From positions 62,001 through 126,000 of IMG/VR virus record IMGVR_UViG_3300033153_009093: a DNA stretch of 64,000 nt; one strand, written 5' to 3'. Positions 47,412-55,846 of this stretch are shown here, in pieces. Position 1 is the first letter of the stretch; each line of letters begins with the position of its first letter. This DNA comes from a virus. The notes under the pieces are model-generated. The model was not told the DNA's origin. It did not search any database and saw only the letters and a list, made by a program, of their open reading frames with translations. Both the position numbers and the translations under genes were made by a program.

Positions 47412-48929
47412 TTAAAATAGCGAAACATTTTGTGATACTTGATTATTAGATTTTGTTTTCTTTTCAAATTGACCTAACATTCCGCCCCCTTCTTCGGCAC
47501 TACACTTTTCAAATCTTGCAAAATTAGGACGATATCTACAATTTATTATAGTACCATCTTCATGATATCTATGTTTTTCATTATATAATACGACCATATT
47601 ATATCCTAAATCTTTATAAGTATCTTTTACCTGCATTGTAATAACGATATCGGCATTTTCATATTTTGACCAACCGCCTCCAATGTCCGTACCACTTGGC
47701 ATTTCGTCATCGCTTTTACTTTTTCTTGCGCCTTCTCTATTAAACTGCGATACAGTTAACCCGCAAGTGTCATATTTTTTTGAAACAGCTTTGAAATCAT
47801 CTACAATATTCCCTACAACTTCATCACTTCTCAATGTTTTTCTATTATCAATAGGTAACATTTTATCTACATAGTCAAGCATAATAGAATATACAATAGA
47901 ATCTTTAAACTTTAATAGAGTTCTATCAATGCATGCTTCTATAGCTAACATATTATGACGTTTAGGTGGCAATTCAACTACGACTAATATAGTATTTTTA
48001 TCCTTTTGTTTTAAATATAATTTTATGATTTCTTTTCTTTTCTGATCATCCAATATATCATACTTTAATTTATTAATATCTATATCAGTTATATTTGAGA
48101 TAATCCGTAAAAAAGTTTCTGTTTTAGAATTTTCAAAAGTAAAATAGAAAACAATATTTTTTTTATTACCAGTTTTTTTAGACCGTAAGTGTTCTGCCGT
48201 TGAATGGCACAGAAACATTGATTTCCCGGCCCCGGAAGCCCCGATTAATATACCTATTCGTTTCTTCTCTATAAATCGAATTTCGCTTAATATTGAAACT
48301 TCTCGACACTCTTCTTGAACTACAGCCGATTCTTGTAAAGCTTCATCAATATCATCGATATCATTTTCTAAAACAAAATCGTCATTTATTAAAGAATCAT
48401 CATATGTCAAAAATATTTTTGATAATCTTTGTTCGTATTCTATTGTTGGGTCTTCTATTGTATAAAATTTATTATATAAATCATATAAATCAATAATAGA
48501 TTTATGAAGAGATAAAAATTTAATAACTTTATCAAATTCTATATTTATTGAACTATTATTAAATCTATTTGAATCTTTATTATTAACAATGTAATTTATA
48601 AATTTTTGTACTTTATTAAATGTATTATTATCTATTGTGTTTTCTATTTTATTTATAATACTTTGTTTTATAGAAACAATATCAGCATTTATACTTATTG
48701 TTTTTGATTCTATAATTAAAGATAATATTTTTATGAAGGCAGGATTATCCGTTTCATATACTAATGATAGTGATTTATAGGACTGTTGTTTTGTAGTAAA
48801 AAAATAATTTAAGAAACTATTTATATTTAATAATGATGCGTCTTTAAAATTAGTAATGTCATATCTTAATAAACCTATACATAATAAAGATATATACTCA
48901 GGTGTTAAATATTTTTTATCTATAATCAT
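47412..48929 (-). CDS. Replicative DNA helicase, DnaB/SF4-like (505 aa)
   Basis: ATG at 48929 to TAA at 47412-47414, without TAG. The C-terminal RecA-like domain has Walker A GASGAGKS at 230-237, a Walker B-type strand (SIVYSIMLDYVDKM), motif H3-like LTVSQFNREGARKS and an arginine-bearing end, as in hexameric DnaB/T4 gp41 helicases. The N-terminal 200 residues are helical, as for the DnaB N domain, though without close resemblance. It would unwind the fork together with the primase encoded at 55.8-56.8 kb. Confidence 0.88.
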   Translation of the reverse strand: MIIDKKYLTPEYISLLCIGLLRYDITNFKDASLLNINSFLNYFFTTKQQSYKSLSLVYETDNPAFIKILSLIIESKTISINADIVSIKQSIINKIENTIDNNTFNKVQKFINYIVNNKDSNRFNNSSINIEFDKVIKFLSLHKSIIDLYDLYNKFYTIEDPTIEYEQRLSKIFLTYDDSLINDDFVLENDIDDIDEALQESAVVQEECREVSILSEIRFIEKKRIGILIGASGAGKSMFLCHSTAEHLRSKKTGNKKNIVFYFTFENSKTETFLRIISNITDIDINKLKYDILDDQKRKEIIKLYLKQKDKNTILVVVELPPKRHNMLAIEACIDRTLLKFKDSIVYSIMLDYVDKMLPIDNRKTLRSDEVVGNIVDDFKAVSKKYDTCGLTVSQFNREGARKSKSDDEMPSGTDIGGGWSKYENADIVITMQVKDTYKDLGYNMVVLYNEKHRYHEDGTIINCRYRPNFARFEKCSAEEGGGMLGQFEKKTKSNNQVSQNVSLF

Positions 48930-48931
48930 TT

Positions 48932-49780
48932 TTATTTTAATAAAGGAGAGAATTTTGTCATTATGTTAGCTACAAATAAATATTTAATATTATTTGTAAT
49001 TAAATCTGTCGGATCTAAACTATTGCTTAATTTATCATGTTCATATCTAAAAAAATCTGTCGGATCAGCATATTCTACATAATCATATAAAATTTCATTT
49101 AATTCTTTTAAACTATTAATATTTCCTATTATAAAATTAACAACATAATTTAAAATTTTACGATACGCTGGAATATTTACCCAACCGCCTGTATATTTTA
49201 TATTGACTATTTTATTATCATTTAAATAATATACTCCATTTTTTTTATTTAATACAATGACATGGTCGTACTTTTTATACTTTGTTATCTTTAAAAATCT
49301 ATCACTCACATACATTTCGGCAGAAACATTAGTATCTAATGTAGAAAATTCAATATCATCATAATTCATTCTTTTTATTATCAATGATTTTGTTGACATT
49401 TTATGTAATTTAAAAAAATTCAAAAAAAATACATTTCTTATAGCTACCATATATCTATTTAGTTTTATATTATTACATAATAATCTTTTATAAAATAATC
49501 CAAACTCTACAACTCTTTTTTGTTTAGACATAGAATTACAAATTGAAATATATTCATCGATAATGTTACTTTTAATAATGTTATTACAAGCTATTAAAAA
49601 ATTTACATTAAATGAAATGATATCAATAGAGTTAATATCATTTAATACCGACTCTTCTTCATAGAAAAAATCAGAATTTTTAGGATATATATTATAATAT
49701 TTTTTTAATAAATTTAAACATGATATATTATTTATAAATTCTTTTGCGCTTGCCTCTCTAATATCATTTATTACGCTCAT
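48932..49780 (-). CDS. Unknown protein adjoining the replicative helicase (282 aa)
   Basis: ATG at 49780 to TAA at 48932-48934, two bases before the helicase start. No TAG. It is helical, Lys/Asn/Ile-rich, with no motif I recognise. The tight coupling to the DnaB-like gene makes a helicase-loading or fork accessory role a reasonable guess, but nothing in the sequence proves it. Confidence 0.62.
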   Translation of the reverse strand: MSVINDIREASAKEFINNISCLNLLKKYYNIYPKNSDFFYEEESVLNDINSIDIISFNVNFLIACNNIIKSNIIDEYISICNSMSKQKRVVEFGLFYKRLLCNNIKLNRYMVAIRNVFFLNFFKLHKMSTKSLIIKRMNYDDIEFSTLDTNVSAEMYVSDRFLKITKYKKYDHVIVLNKKNGVYYLNDNKIVNIKYTGGWVNIPAYRKILNYVVNFIIGNINSLKELNEILYDYVEYADPTDFFRYEHDKLSNSLDPTDLITNNIKYLFVANIMTKFSPLLK

Positions 49781-50282
49781 AAGTTTTTATTATTTCAGTT
49801 ATAGGTAATAATTTATAATTATTATTATCGTAGCCTACGTCAATAGCTCTATCATTATATTTAATTTTTCCATGAGCATGTCCGTGTAAATGAATAGAAT
49901 TTTTATAATAATCAGGCTATTCGTATAACGGATAATGAAATAAATTAAATATATAATTATTATAATTTAATGTACAAATAGTATTATTTAAAATAATTAT
50001 TTTATTACTAATAGTTATATTATACTTTTTGAATTTATCATGATTACCAATCAATAAATAAATTTTTCCATTTAATTTATTCATTAGATTTATAGTATCT
50101 TTAACTTTCGCAGAACTAAAATCGCCAATATAATAAATTTCATCTGATACATTTATTTGATTGTTCTATTGAGAAATTAAAGATTTATTTACTGTTTTTA
50201 CATCTTTCCCTAATTGATATCTATTATTATGATATAAATAATTACTATCAAAGAAATGATGATCTGCGCTTACATATATCAT
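49764..50282 (-). CDS. Calcineurin-like metallophosphoesterase (172 aa, TAG-recoded)
   Basis: ATG at 50282 to TGA at 49764-49766, through two TAG codons, so it is hidden under the standard code. The metal-binding signature is complete: D7-x-H9, GD at 53-54, GNHD at 79-82, a lone HY near 116 and HGHAHG at 133-138. This is the small phage/bacterial phosphoesterase type related to YfcE and to crAss-like and T4-like phosphoesterases. The substrate is not predictable. It overlaps the next gene start by 17 bases. The intact motifs on both sides of the TAGs are strong evidence that UAG is translated. Confidence 0.85.
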
Positions 50283-50286
50283 ACTG

Positions 50287-50502
50287 TTATTCCTTAGTAA
50301 ATATATAAATTCCATCCTTATATTTATCAGAAAACGAAAAAGGAAAATAACTTCTGCTAATTTTCCGATAAATATATGACGTGTAAAGTATTATAGATTG
50401 TTCAGGTCTTGGCATAACTTGTACAACTATCATAAAATTTTTATCTAAATTAGCAGGAAATCCATGTTCGTGTATACAATCTTCTAATTTTAAGTCTTTC
50501 AT
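50287..50502 (-). CDS. Small protein of unknown function (71 aa)
   Basis: ATG at 50502 to TAA at 50287-50289, packed between the polymerase fragment and the phosphoesterase with gaps of 9 and 4 bases. It has a C-H pair near the N-terminus (CIHEHGF) and a beta-looking centre (FMIVVQVM). No family is recognised. Confidence 0.6.
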   Translation of the reverse strand: MKDLKLEDCIHEHGFPANLDKNFMIVVQVMPRPEQSIILYTSYIYRKISRSYFPFSFSDKYKDGIYIFTKE

Positions 50503-50511
50503 AGTTTAAAA

Positions 50512-51564
50512 TTATTTCTTATCCTCTAAAATTGAATATTCATAAATAGCATCTTCGCTAAAAATTGAATAGTTATTAGGGAGGTTATTGTTTTTTTTCT
50601 TTAATAGATTATCACAAAATTCAGGATCAAAAGGATTATACATTAACTTAACCTTTTTCAATAATAATTCTGTATAATAATCATAATTTATTTCCAATAC
50701 CTGAAATAAATCCTTAATGGATGAAGTTTCTTTCTGCAAAACTTCATCTGGTATAGTTATATCTTTTATAATATCATCTATTTTTTTATTTTCAGTTTTA
50801 ATATGGTCATACTTAGCAAAGCGTTGTAGTATATCAGGTACATATGACTCATCTTTTAATTTAACACATAACCATTTACCTTTCCCTGTCCGGTTTTCCC
50901 AAAAATTTTCACCTGTTATAGCATCGTATATAACTGTCCCTTTATAATAACCTGCAACATTCTTTAATTCGTCAAGTTTTTTGTTAACGTTGACAGGTAA
51001 CGAAAAGTATGATAAAATATCATAAATATTATCAGCATCTATTTTATAAAAATCAGAAATATACTTCTTGATTATCTTATACAAAATATCAAATCTATCA
51101 TAAACATTACTATCAGCATCTATGTTTTTTATATAAGATATTAAATCTTCTACAAGTATTTTTACAAATTTATTTGTTACCCGTTTTCCTTCTACACCTT
51201 TAAGATCAATATCATAATAGGACGTACCATCATCTTTATATTTTATGATAACAGATATGTATCTTTTTTTTGCATATAATATCATAGACTTAATAAGATA
51301 TTCATTTTTAAAGTCTACTTTCAGTAATGGCTTTTCTTCTTTTTCTCTTATTTGAATATTATGTTTATGTAAGAAATCTAATAAATAATTATCATTAATT
51401 TCATCTTGTAAAATATTTACATATTCTAATGCTTTTGTATTATTAGATTCTATGTCAAACGGCAGTTTTAAAAATAAACTATCCGTATCAATATAAATCA
51501 AATTCTTTAAATTTGTATTTGAATCTATATTTAATAAATCGTCTACTTCTTTAAAATATATCAT
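50512..51564 (-). CDS. DNA polymerase family B, C-terminal part (split gene, 350 aa)
   Basis: ATG at 51564 to TAA at 50512-50514, with no TAG. Residues 24-29 are the polymerase motif C (YIDTDS, metal-binding D26 and D28). Residues 99-102 give the KKRY motif, followed by the LKGVEGKR segment at 121-128 and a thumb-like helical region. Exonuclease domain, motif A and motif B are absent: the gene begins just ahead of motif C. The missing part is not found in the 12 kb upstream. A separate N-terminal gene elsewhere must complete the enzyme, or this is a remnant. The break falls where polB genes are commonly invaded by introns, inteins and homing endonucleases. Confidence 0.85.
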   Translation of the reverse strand: MIYFKEVDDLLNIDSNTNLKNLIYIDTDSLFLKLPFDIESNNTKALEYVNILQDEINDNYLLDFLHKHNIQIREKEEKPLLKVDFKNEYLIKSMILYAKKRYISVIIKYKDDGTSYYDIDLKGVEGKRVTNKFVKILVEDLISYIKNIDADSNVYDRFDILYKIIKKYISDFYKIDADNIYDILSYFSLPVNVNKKLDELKNVAGYYKGTVIYDAITGENFWENRTGKGKWLCVKLKDESYVPDILQRFAKYDHIKTENKKIDDIIKDITIPDEVLQKETSSIKDLFQVLEINYDYYTELLLKKVKLMYNPFDPEFCDNLLKKKNNNLPNNYSIFSEDAIYEYSILEDKK

Positions 51565-51673
51565 AATGATTATTATTAAAATTTATTTTTAATTTAAAAT
51601 ATAAATAGCTATTTCAATATTAACACATTTTATCATCAAATTCATTAACTATTTTTCAAAGCTAATCAGTAAT

Positions 51674-52105
51674 TTAAATAATAATTTCGCTAGAATTAAA
51701 ACTATTAATTAAAAAACTTATTATATTAATATTTCTTGTTTTGGAATATTCTACTTTATTATCATAAATATCTGATATGATTAGTTTATTATTTCTAATA
51801 TAATAAACTAATCTGTATATTATATTTTCTTTTTTATAATTAGTGCAATGTATAAAATTTTTTACAATTTCATGATTATATACTAATTGATTTATCGCGC
51901 CCTGATATTCTGATTTTATAAAATTCTTATGACTCTTTAACTCTAACTATATAGCTTGATTACTCTTTTGAGCAAATATATCTATGCCAGCTGTGGAACT
52001 CCCTTTAGAGTAAATAAAATATCCTTGGGATCTTAAAGCTTTACGTATATCGCCTTCAAATCTTGCACCTGTCCTTTTATTATTAATAGCTTGTTTTCTA
52101 CTCAT
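51674..52105 (-). CDS. Hjc-like Holliday junction resolvase / PD-(D/E)XK nuclease (143 aa)
   Basis: ATG at 52105 (a second ATG at 52108 is possible), with GAAGGA upstream, to TAA at 51674-51676, passing one TAG. The N-terminal 60 residues follow the archaeal-type Hjc pattern: basic start, E17 in ARFEGDI, KGSSTAGIDIFA with D42, then QLELKSHK with E55 and K57. These are the catalytic E-D-ExK residues. Such enzymes resolve branched intermediates before packaging. It partners functionally with the RecA-like and SbcD-like genes. The start is embedded in the end of a decayed homing endonuclease gene. Confidence 0.72.
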
Positions 52106-52648
52106 CATAAATCCTTCAATTGTAATATAATTTTTAACAAGTTGTCAAATTCTTTTTGTTTATCTTTGGTCTAATTTTCTTCAAAAATGTGTAGTAATCT
52201 ATACCCTTTCTCATTACACATATCAGTTTTCATTTGATGATATTCTTCAGCGTTCATCTTTACTTTAGTTCTTTTCAAAATCATGTCATTAGAATGTCAG
52301 TACTTACCGTTAAATTCAATTGCGAGCATTAAGGAAGGTATCAATATGTCTAGTTCATAAGGCTTGATTATAGAACGATCTGACTGTATATAATCAATAC
52401 TTTTAGAATCAAGAAAAGTGTATATTTCTAGTTCTGCTTTTGAAATGTTATGAGAACATTTTGGACAACCTTGTTTTGAATTTAAATGATTCATCGGAGC
52501 CTGCTCAAATTCTCCATGAATAGGGCAAATAATTTTAACCTTAGTGTTTGTATTAATATAATTTACTAATGAATAATTATAAAAATGATTATGAACTTTA
52601 TCTTCTCGTTTACTGAACTTTCTTTACTTTTTCAATATTTATAGCCAT
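52105..52648 (-). pseudogene. Decayed Vsr-like homing endonuclease
   Basis: The segment is a diverged copy of the intact gene at 54207-55103, with one zinc-ribbon repeat and the Vsr-like C-terminal domain. It starts MAINIEKVKK but shifts frame by one base near 52620. It also carries a TGA where the intact copy has the Trp codon of the SYWHS motif (near 52300). It keeps a TAG at the same place as the intact copy (HIFE...TAG). Two independent lesions make it a pseudogene. It lies directly upstream of the resolvase and close to the truncated polymerase gene. Confidence 0.8.
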
Positions 52649-52728
52649 TAATATAATCCTTTATTTTTACAATTTATTAAAACGGCTGTAATGGCCGCTG
52701 TATTCAATTGTAATTCTTTTGGGGGCAT
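52648..52728 (-). CDS. Possible 26-residue small protein
   Basis: An ATG at 52728 opens a short frame (MPPKELQLNTAAITAVLINC...) that ends in TAA overlapping the pseudogene start as TAATG, the overlap style of real genes here. AAAGG lies about 13 bases upstream. Codons include GCG, GCC and CCC, rare in the window. It could be a genuine small gene, a fragment left by a mobile insertion, or chance. Confidence 0.35.
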   Translation of the reverse strand: MPPKELQLNTAAITAVLINCKNKGLY

Positions 52729-52794
52729 CGCTATATATAATCCTTTTCCGTTCAAAATAGAACGGCCTGACAGCCTGCATTAACAAATAGTTTA

Positions 52795-52989
52795 TCAGTT
52801 CTTAAAAGAGTCTATTGATATTTTTTTAAATTTATTTGAAGTAGATGAAAAACTTTTTAGTAAATTTCTAACTTTTAATGCATTTGATGAATTACTTTTA
52901 TCTCCAAATACTTGTATACGATATTCCAATTCTCTTACTGAAGATAATACTTCATTTGTTATCTCTTCTAAGTTTGAATAATTCCTCAT
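52795..52989 (-). CDS. Histone H1-like (Hc1-type) DNA-binding protein (64 aa)
   Basis: ATG at 52989 to TGA at 52795-52797. After a helical N-terminal half (two predicted turns around LEEITNEVLSSVRELE), the second half, NSSNALKVRNLLKSFSS..., follows the pattern of the short Bacteroidota Hc1-like proteins. These have a basic turn, then a helix with KxRxLLKxF and a Lys-rich end. It resembles the gene at 63716-63910 in size and layout. These proteins compact or organise DNA. It is less basic than usual, so the call is moderate. The start overlaps the previous gene's stop by three bases. Confidence 0.55.
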   Translation of the reverse strand: MRNYSNLEEITNEVLSSVRELEYRIQVFGDKSNSSNALKVRNLLKSFSSTSNKFKKISIDSFKN

Positions 52990-53171
52990 TATTTATCCTT
53001 ATCTTTTTCAAATTGATTATTTTTATTTTCGGCAACCTTTCTAATTTCATCAGCAATTTCAATATCATTAACTAATGCAATACAATACTCATCAATAAAA
53101 AGATTTAACCATCCTTCACATCCTTTAGTATTAATATTTACATAATTAAAATCCATATCATTACTCACCAT
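52989..53171 (-). CDS. Small protein of unknown function (60 aa)
   Basis: ATG at 53171 overlaps the preceding TGA (ATGGTGA); the TAA at 52989-52991 overlaps the next ATG. The protein is acidic in the middle and ends in a Lys/Glu/Asp-rich tail. No family is recognised, but overlap at both ends supports it as real. Confidence 0.58.
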   Translation of the reverse strand: MVSNDMDFNYVNINTKGCEGWLNLFIDEYCIALVNDIEIADEIRKVAENKNNQFEKDKDK

Positions 53172-53779
53172 TTAATGATATATTCATTTCTATTATTAGA
53201 AAATACTTTATCTTTAAAATCGTGATAGTGATATGTGCAATCATTTTTAATTATAGATACAGCATTTAATGCATCGATATCATTTTTATCATTTGGAATA
53301 TAAACTAAATTATTATCTTTACAAAGATCTTCGAGATATTTATTACATTGAAAATTTGAGTTTGATATAATATATTTTGAATGAATTTTATATAAATCTT
53401 CTTGTTTTTTTCCATTATCAGATAATTTAATTATATAATAATTACTTTCGCCTATATATTTATATATAAGACCTTGAAATATTTCATTATTATAATTAAC
53501 TAATACAATTTTATCATCCCCGTAATCATATTCAGGATCACGTACTATCTCAGTATCTACATTAACAAAATGCGGCATAGTTGCATACGAATCTTGTATA
53601 ATATTTTCAATTCCTTCCATCAACTTATCAGTCAGTATAGTTTTTTGAAAATAGCTATAAAAGTGTTTTTTTTGAATATCGATAATTCCTTTGTCATTAT
53701 CTATATTAATATTAATGGCACCTTCCTCGTTATCAATTTTTGTACCATCATCTATTCTCATATATACTGTAAATTTCAT
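53165..53779 (-). CDS. Unknown protein (204 aa)
   Basis: Ends in TGA at 53165-53167. A TTG at 53803 opens the frame, but the ATG at 53779 has GAGGAA at suitable distance and is preferred (MKFTVYMRIDDGTKI). No TAG. Residues around the middle contain a YDYGDDKIVLVNYNNEIFQGLIYKYIG segment, reminiscent of a small SH3-like or Tudor-like barrel, but this is only an impression. The function is not recognised. Confidence 0.6.
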   Translation of the reverse strand: MKFTVYMRIDDGTKIDNEEGAININIDNDKGIIDIQKKHFYSYFQKTILTDKLMEGIENIIQDSYATMPHFVNVDTEIVRDPEYDYGDDKIVLVNYNNEIFQGLIYKYIGESNYYIIKLSDNGKKQEDLYKIHSKYIISNSNFQCNKYLEDLCKDNNLVYIPNDKNDIDALNAVSIIKNDCTYHYHDFKDKVFSNNRNEYIIKW

Positions 53780-53805
53780 ATAATAAATTTCCTCTATTCT
53801 CAATT

Positions 53806-54202
53806 TTATAATTGTTTTATTTCTTCGATCAATTTAGTAGTTGAATATTGTTTATAATGATTTATTGTCATAGTTACTTTTGCAATATCTGAACCAATTA
53901 TTTTATTATGGTCATAATCAGCACCTTTAACAATTATATCCGGCTTAATTTTTTTTATCAATTCATAAGGTGTATCTTCTTCAAATATATAAACTTCGTC
54001 AATATAAATTATACTATATAACATTTCCAATCTATCAATATCATCCATTACAGCACTTCTATTTTTTAATCTATAAATTGAATCATTGGAATTTATACCA
54101 ACTATCAATTTATCATTTGGAAATATATTTTTTATTTCTTTAAATAATGCGATATGTCCTGGATGAAAAAAAAAAAAAACATCCATTAGTGAATATTTTC
54201 AT
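53806..54202 (-). pseudogene. RfaE2-like nucleotidyltransferase, frame broken or switched by a T14 tract
   Basis: An ATG at 54202 with AAAGG upstream starts MKIFTNGCF, the classical first strand of RfaE2/HldE-C and glycerol-phosphate cytidylyltransferase enzymes. A run of 14 T then replaces the expected F-D-x-x codons and shifts the frame. The frame carrying HPGH and the rest of the domain (LKNRSAVMDDIDRLEML, EDTPYELIKKIKPDIIVKGADYD) runs to TAA at 53806-53808. Exactly 12 T would restore canonical spacing, and 15 T would also be in frame. An internal ATG at 54186 could give a 126-aa protein lacking strand one. The gene may be off, phase-variable, rescued by slippage, or mis-assembled. The enzyme family is clear; the reaction is probably sugar-phosphate nucleotidyl transfer. 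Confidence 0.72.
54166..54179. repeat. Homopolymer tract (A14 on plus, T14 in the gene)
   Basis: Fourteen consecutive A on the plus strand lie exactly over the active-site motif codons of the nucleotidyltransferase gene. The tract is flanked by GGATG and CATCC, which are inverted copies of each other. Tracts of this length slip readily in replication and transcription. Confidence 0.9.
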
Positions 54203-54206
54203 TACT

Positions 54207-55103
54207 TTACCTTTTTAATAAACTTTTTATTTTATCTAATTGTTTTTGTTTATCTTTAATCTAATATTTCTCAAAGATATGTAATAACTTATACCCTTTT
54301 TCTTTACATATATCAGTTTTCATTTGATGATATTCATCAGCGGTATAATTTTTCTTATATTTCTTTTTTATCATCTCATCAGAATGCCAATAACTGCCAT
54401 TAAATTCAATCGCAAAACTCTTTGAGGGTATTACTATATCCAGTTCATAAGGCTTGATTATAGACCTATTGGACTGTTCATAATCAATATTTAAAGAGTC
54501 AAGAAAAGAACATATTTCTTTTTCCGGTTTTGAAACTTGATTTGAGCATTTTGGACAACTTCTTCCGCTTAAATGACTATTTGGTGTTTGTTTAAATATA
54601 CCATGCTTAGGGCAAATTATTTTTATTTTAACCAGACTACCTTTATATTTTATTAATGAGTAGTCGTATTTATTATTATGTAATTTATTTGATTTATTAA
54701 TAAAAGTATCATCTGTTATAGTTCGTCTATTACATTTTGGACAACCTGAGCCATATAAATGAGAATTTGCTTCTTGCTAAAATATACCATGAACTTTACA
54801 AATAATTTTAATCTTTTTATGAATGGTTATATAATTAACTAACTTATAATTATATTTCTAACAATGTACTTTAATTGCTTTTTCAATAAATTCTTCTGTA
54901 GTTAATTTTTGAAAACCTGAACACTTTAGACAACCTTGTCCGCGTAAGTGTTTATTAGGAGTTTGATTAAATTCTCCATGAATAGGGCAAAGTATTTTAA
55001 CTTTTACATGAGCATTTACATACTTAACTAATTTATAATTATATTTCTAACCATGAACATTTATAGCTCGTTCTATAAATTTTTCAGTCGTTAATCTCTT
55101 CAT
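54207..55103 (-). CDS. Vsr-like (EDxHD-type) homing endonuclease with zinc-ribbon repeats (298 aa)
   Basis: ATG at 55103 to TAA at 54207-54209 with four TAG codons. Three repeats of about 60 residues (about 1-62, 66-125, 128-187) each carry HGxKYxYxLVxY, then CPxHGxF and a CxxC. The C-terminal domain (about 190-298) has KPYELDI, IEFNGSYWHS with H240, EYHQMKTDIC and GYKLLHIFE. This is the layout of Vsr-like homing endonucleases such as the I-Bth0305I type, with DNA-contacting repeats. In the first two repeats TAG falls where the third has Asn, compatible with a polar residue such as Gln. It is intact and depends on UAG decoding, so it is adapted to the recoded genome. Confidence 0.82.
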
Positions 55104-55109
55104 TATTAA

Positions 55110-55835
55110 TTATTCTCCGCAACTTGCACTTAAATTAACAGGTTCGGTATTTCCGGTGATTTTTTCTAATATTATATCCACTGTCATAATTCTAGCAGTT
55201 AATTGAATAGAAAGACTTCCTCCGTCCTTTTTACATTCCAAATTAAAACTTTCTAAAAATTGCTGATTATCATATAATGGTAAAGAATCAAATTGAAATA
55301 ATTCCTATTTTCTTAATTTTTTATACGTCATTACTCCGCTGTTAATATCCATTGTTTGATATAATTTATCATTATAAATAACTGAAAGATTAGACATTAC
55401 ACCTATAGCAATATTATAAATAGTATCAACTATAGGGTTCATGTCTTCTGTTAATGTCGCAGCTAATAAAATTTCATCCAATATATAATCAAAGTGTATA
55501 AGTTCTTCCATGCAATCTATATATGAAAAAGTTTCATTCAATGAAATTTTATTAATAAATGCTCTTATGCACTTTTCATCTACATTTCCATCTTGATCCG
55601 CTATCTAATTTAAATTATGGTATGCTTTCATTTGAGCTTGATAACTCGAAGGTAAACTAGTTACATTTAATATAGTATCATCGTCATCATAACAACCTTC
55701 TAATTTAAATGATACTTCGCATACAATTGTATCATTAATATGCTATATATCAAACATATTATATTTTAATGCTCTTGTCATATACGCAGGAGTTTTATTA
55801 GTATTGACATCATCTGATATTACAACTATATCCAT
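55110..55835 (-). CDS. Unknown protein, TAG-recoded (241 aa)
   Basis: ATG at 55835 (AAGGTAAGG upstream) to TAA at 55110-55112, with TAGs at 55743, 55605 and 55305. The protein is acidic with a folded look and a C-terminal beta region (SLSIQLTARIMTVDIILEKI). No family is recognised. It stands out among the TAG-free replication genes, which suggests late expression and perhaps a virion or assembly role. Confidence 0.65.
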
Positions 55836-55846
55836 ATACCTTACCT

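Noticed and set aside
52270-52320. TGA read as Trp, because the decayed endonuclease has TGA where its paralogue has TGG
   Set aside because: TGA ends several well-formed genes here (7700, 28386, 49764, 56836, 63716), often in ATGA overlaps. The same copy also has a frameshift, so TGA is a true lesion.
52795-55103. The N-terminal half of the split polymerase hidden among these genes
   Set aside because: I read each minus-strand frame for exonuclease motifs, the SLYPS motif and the motif B NSxYG pattern and found none.
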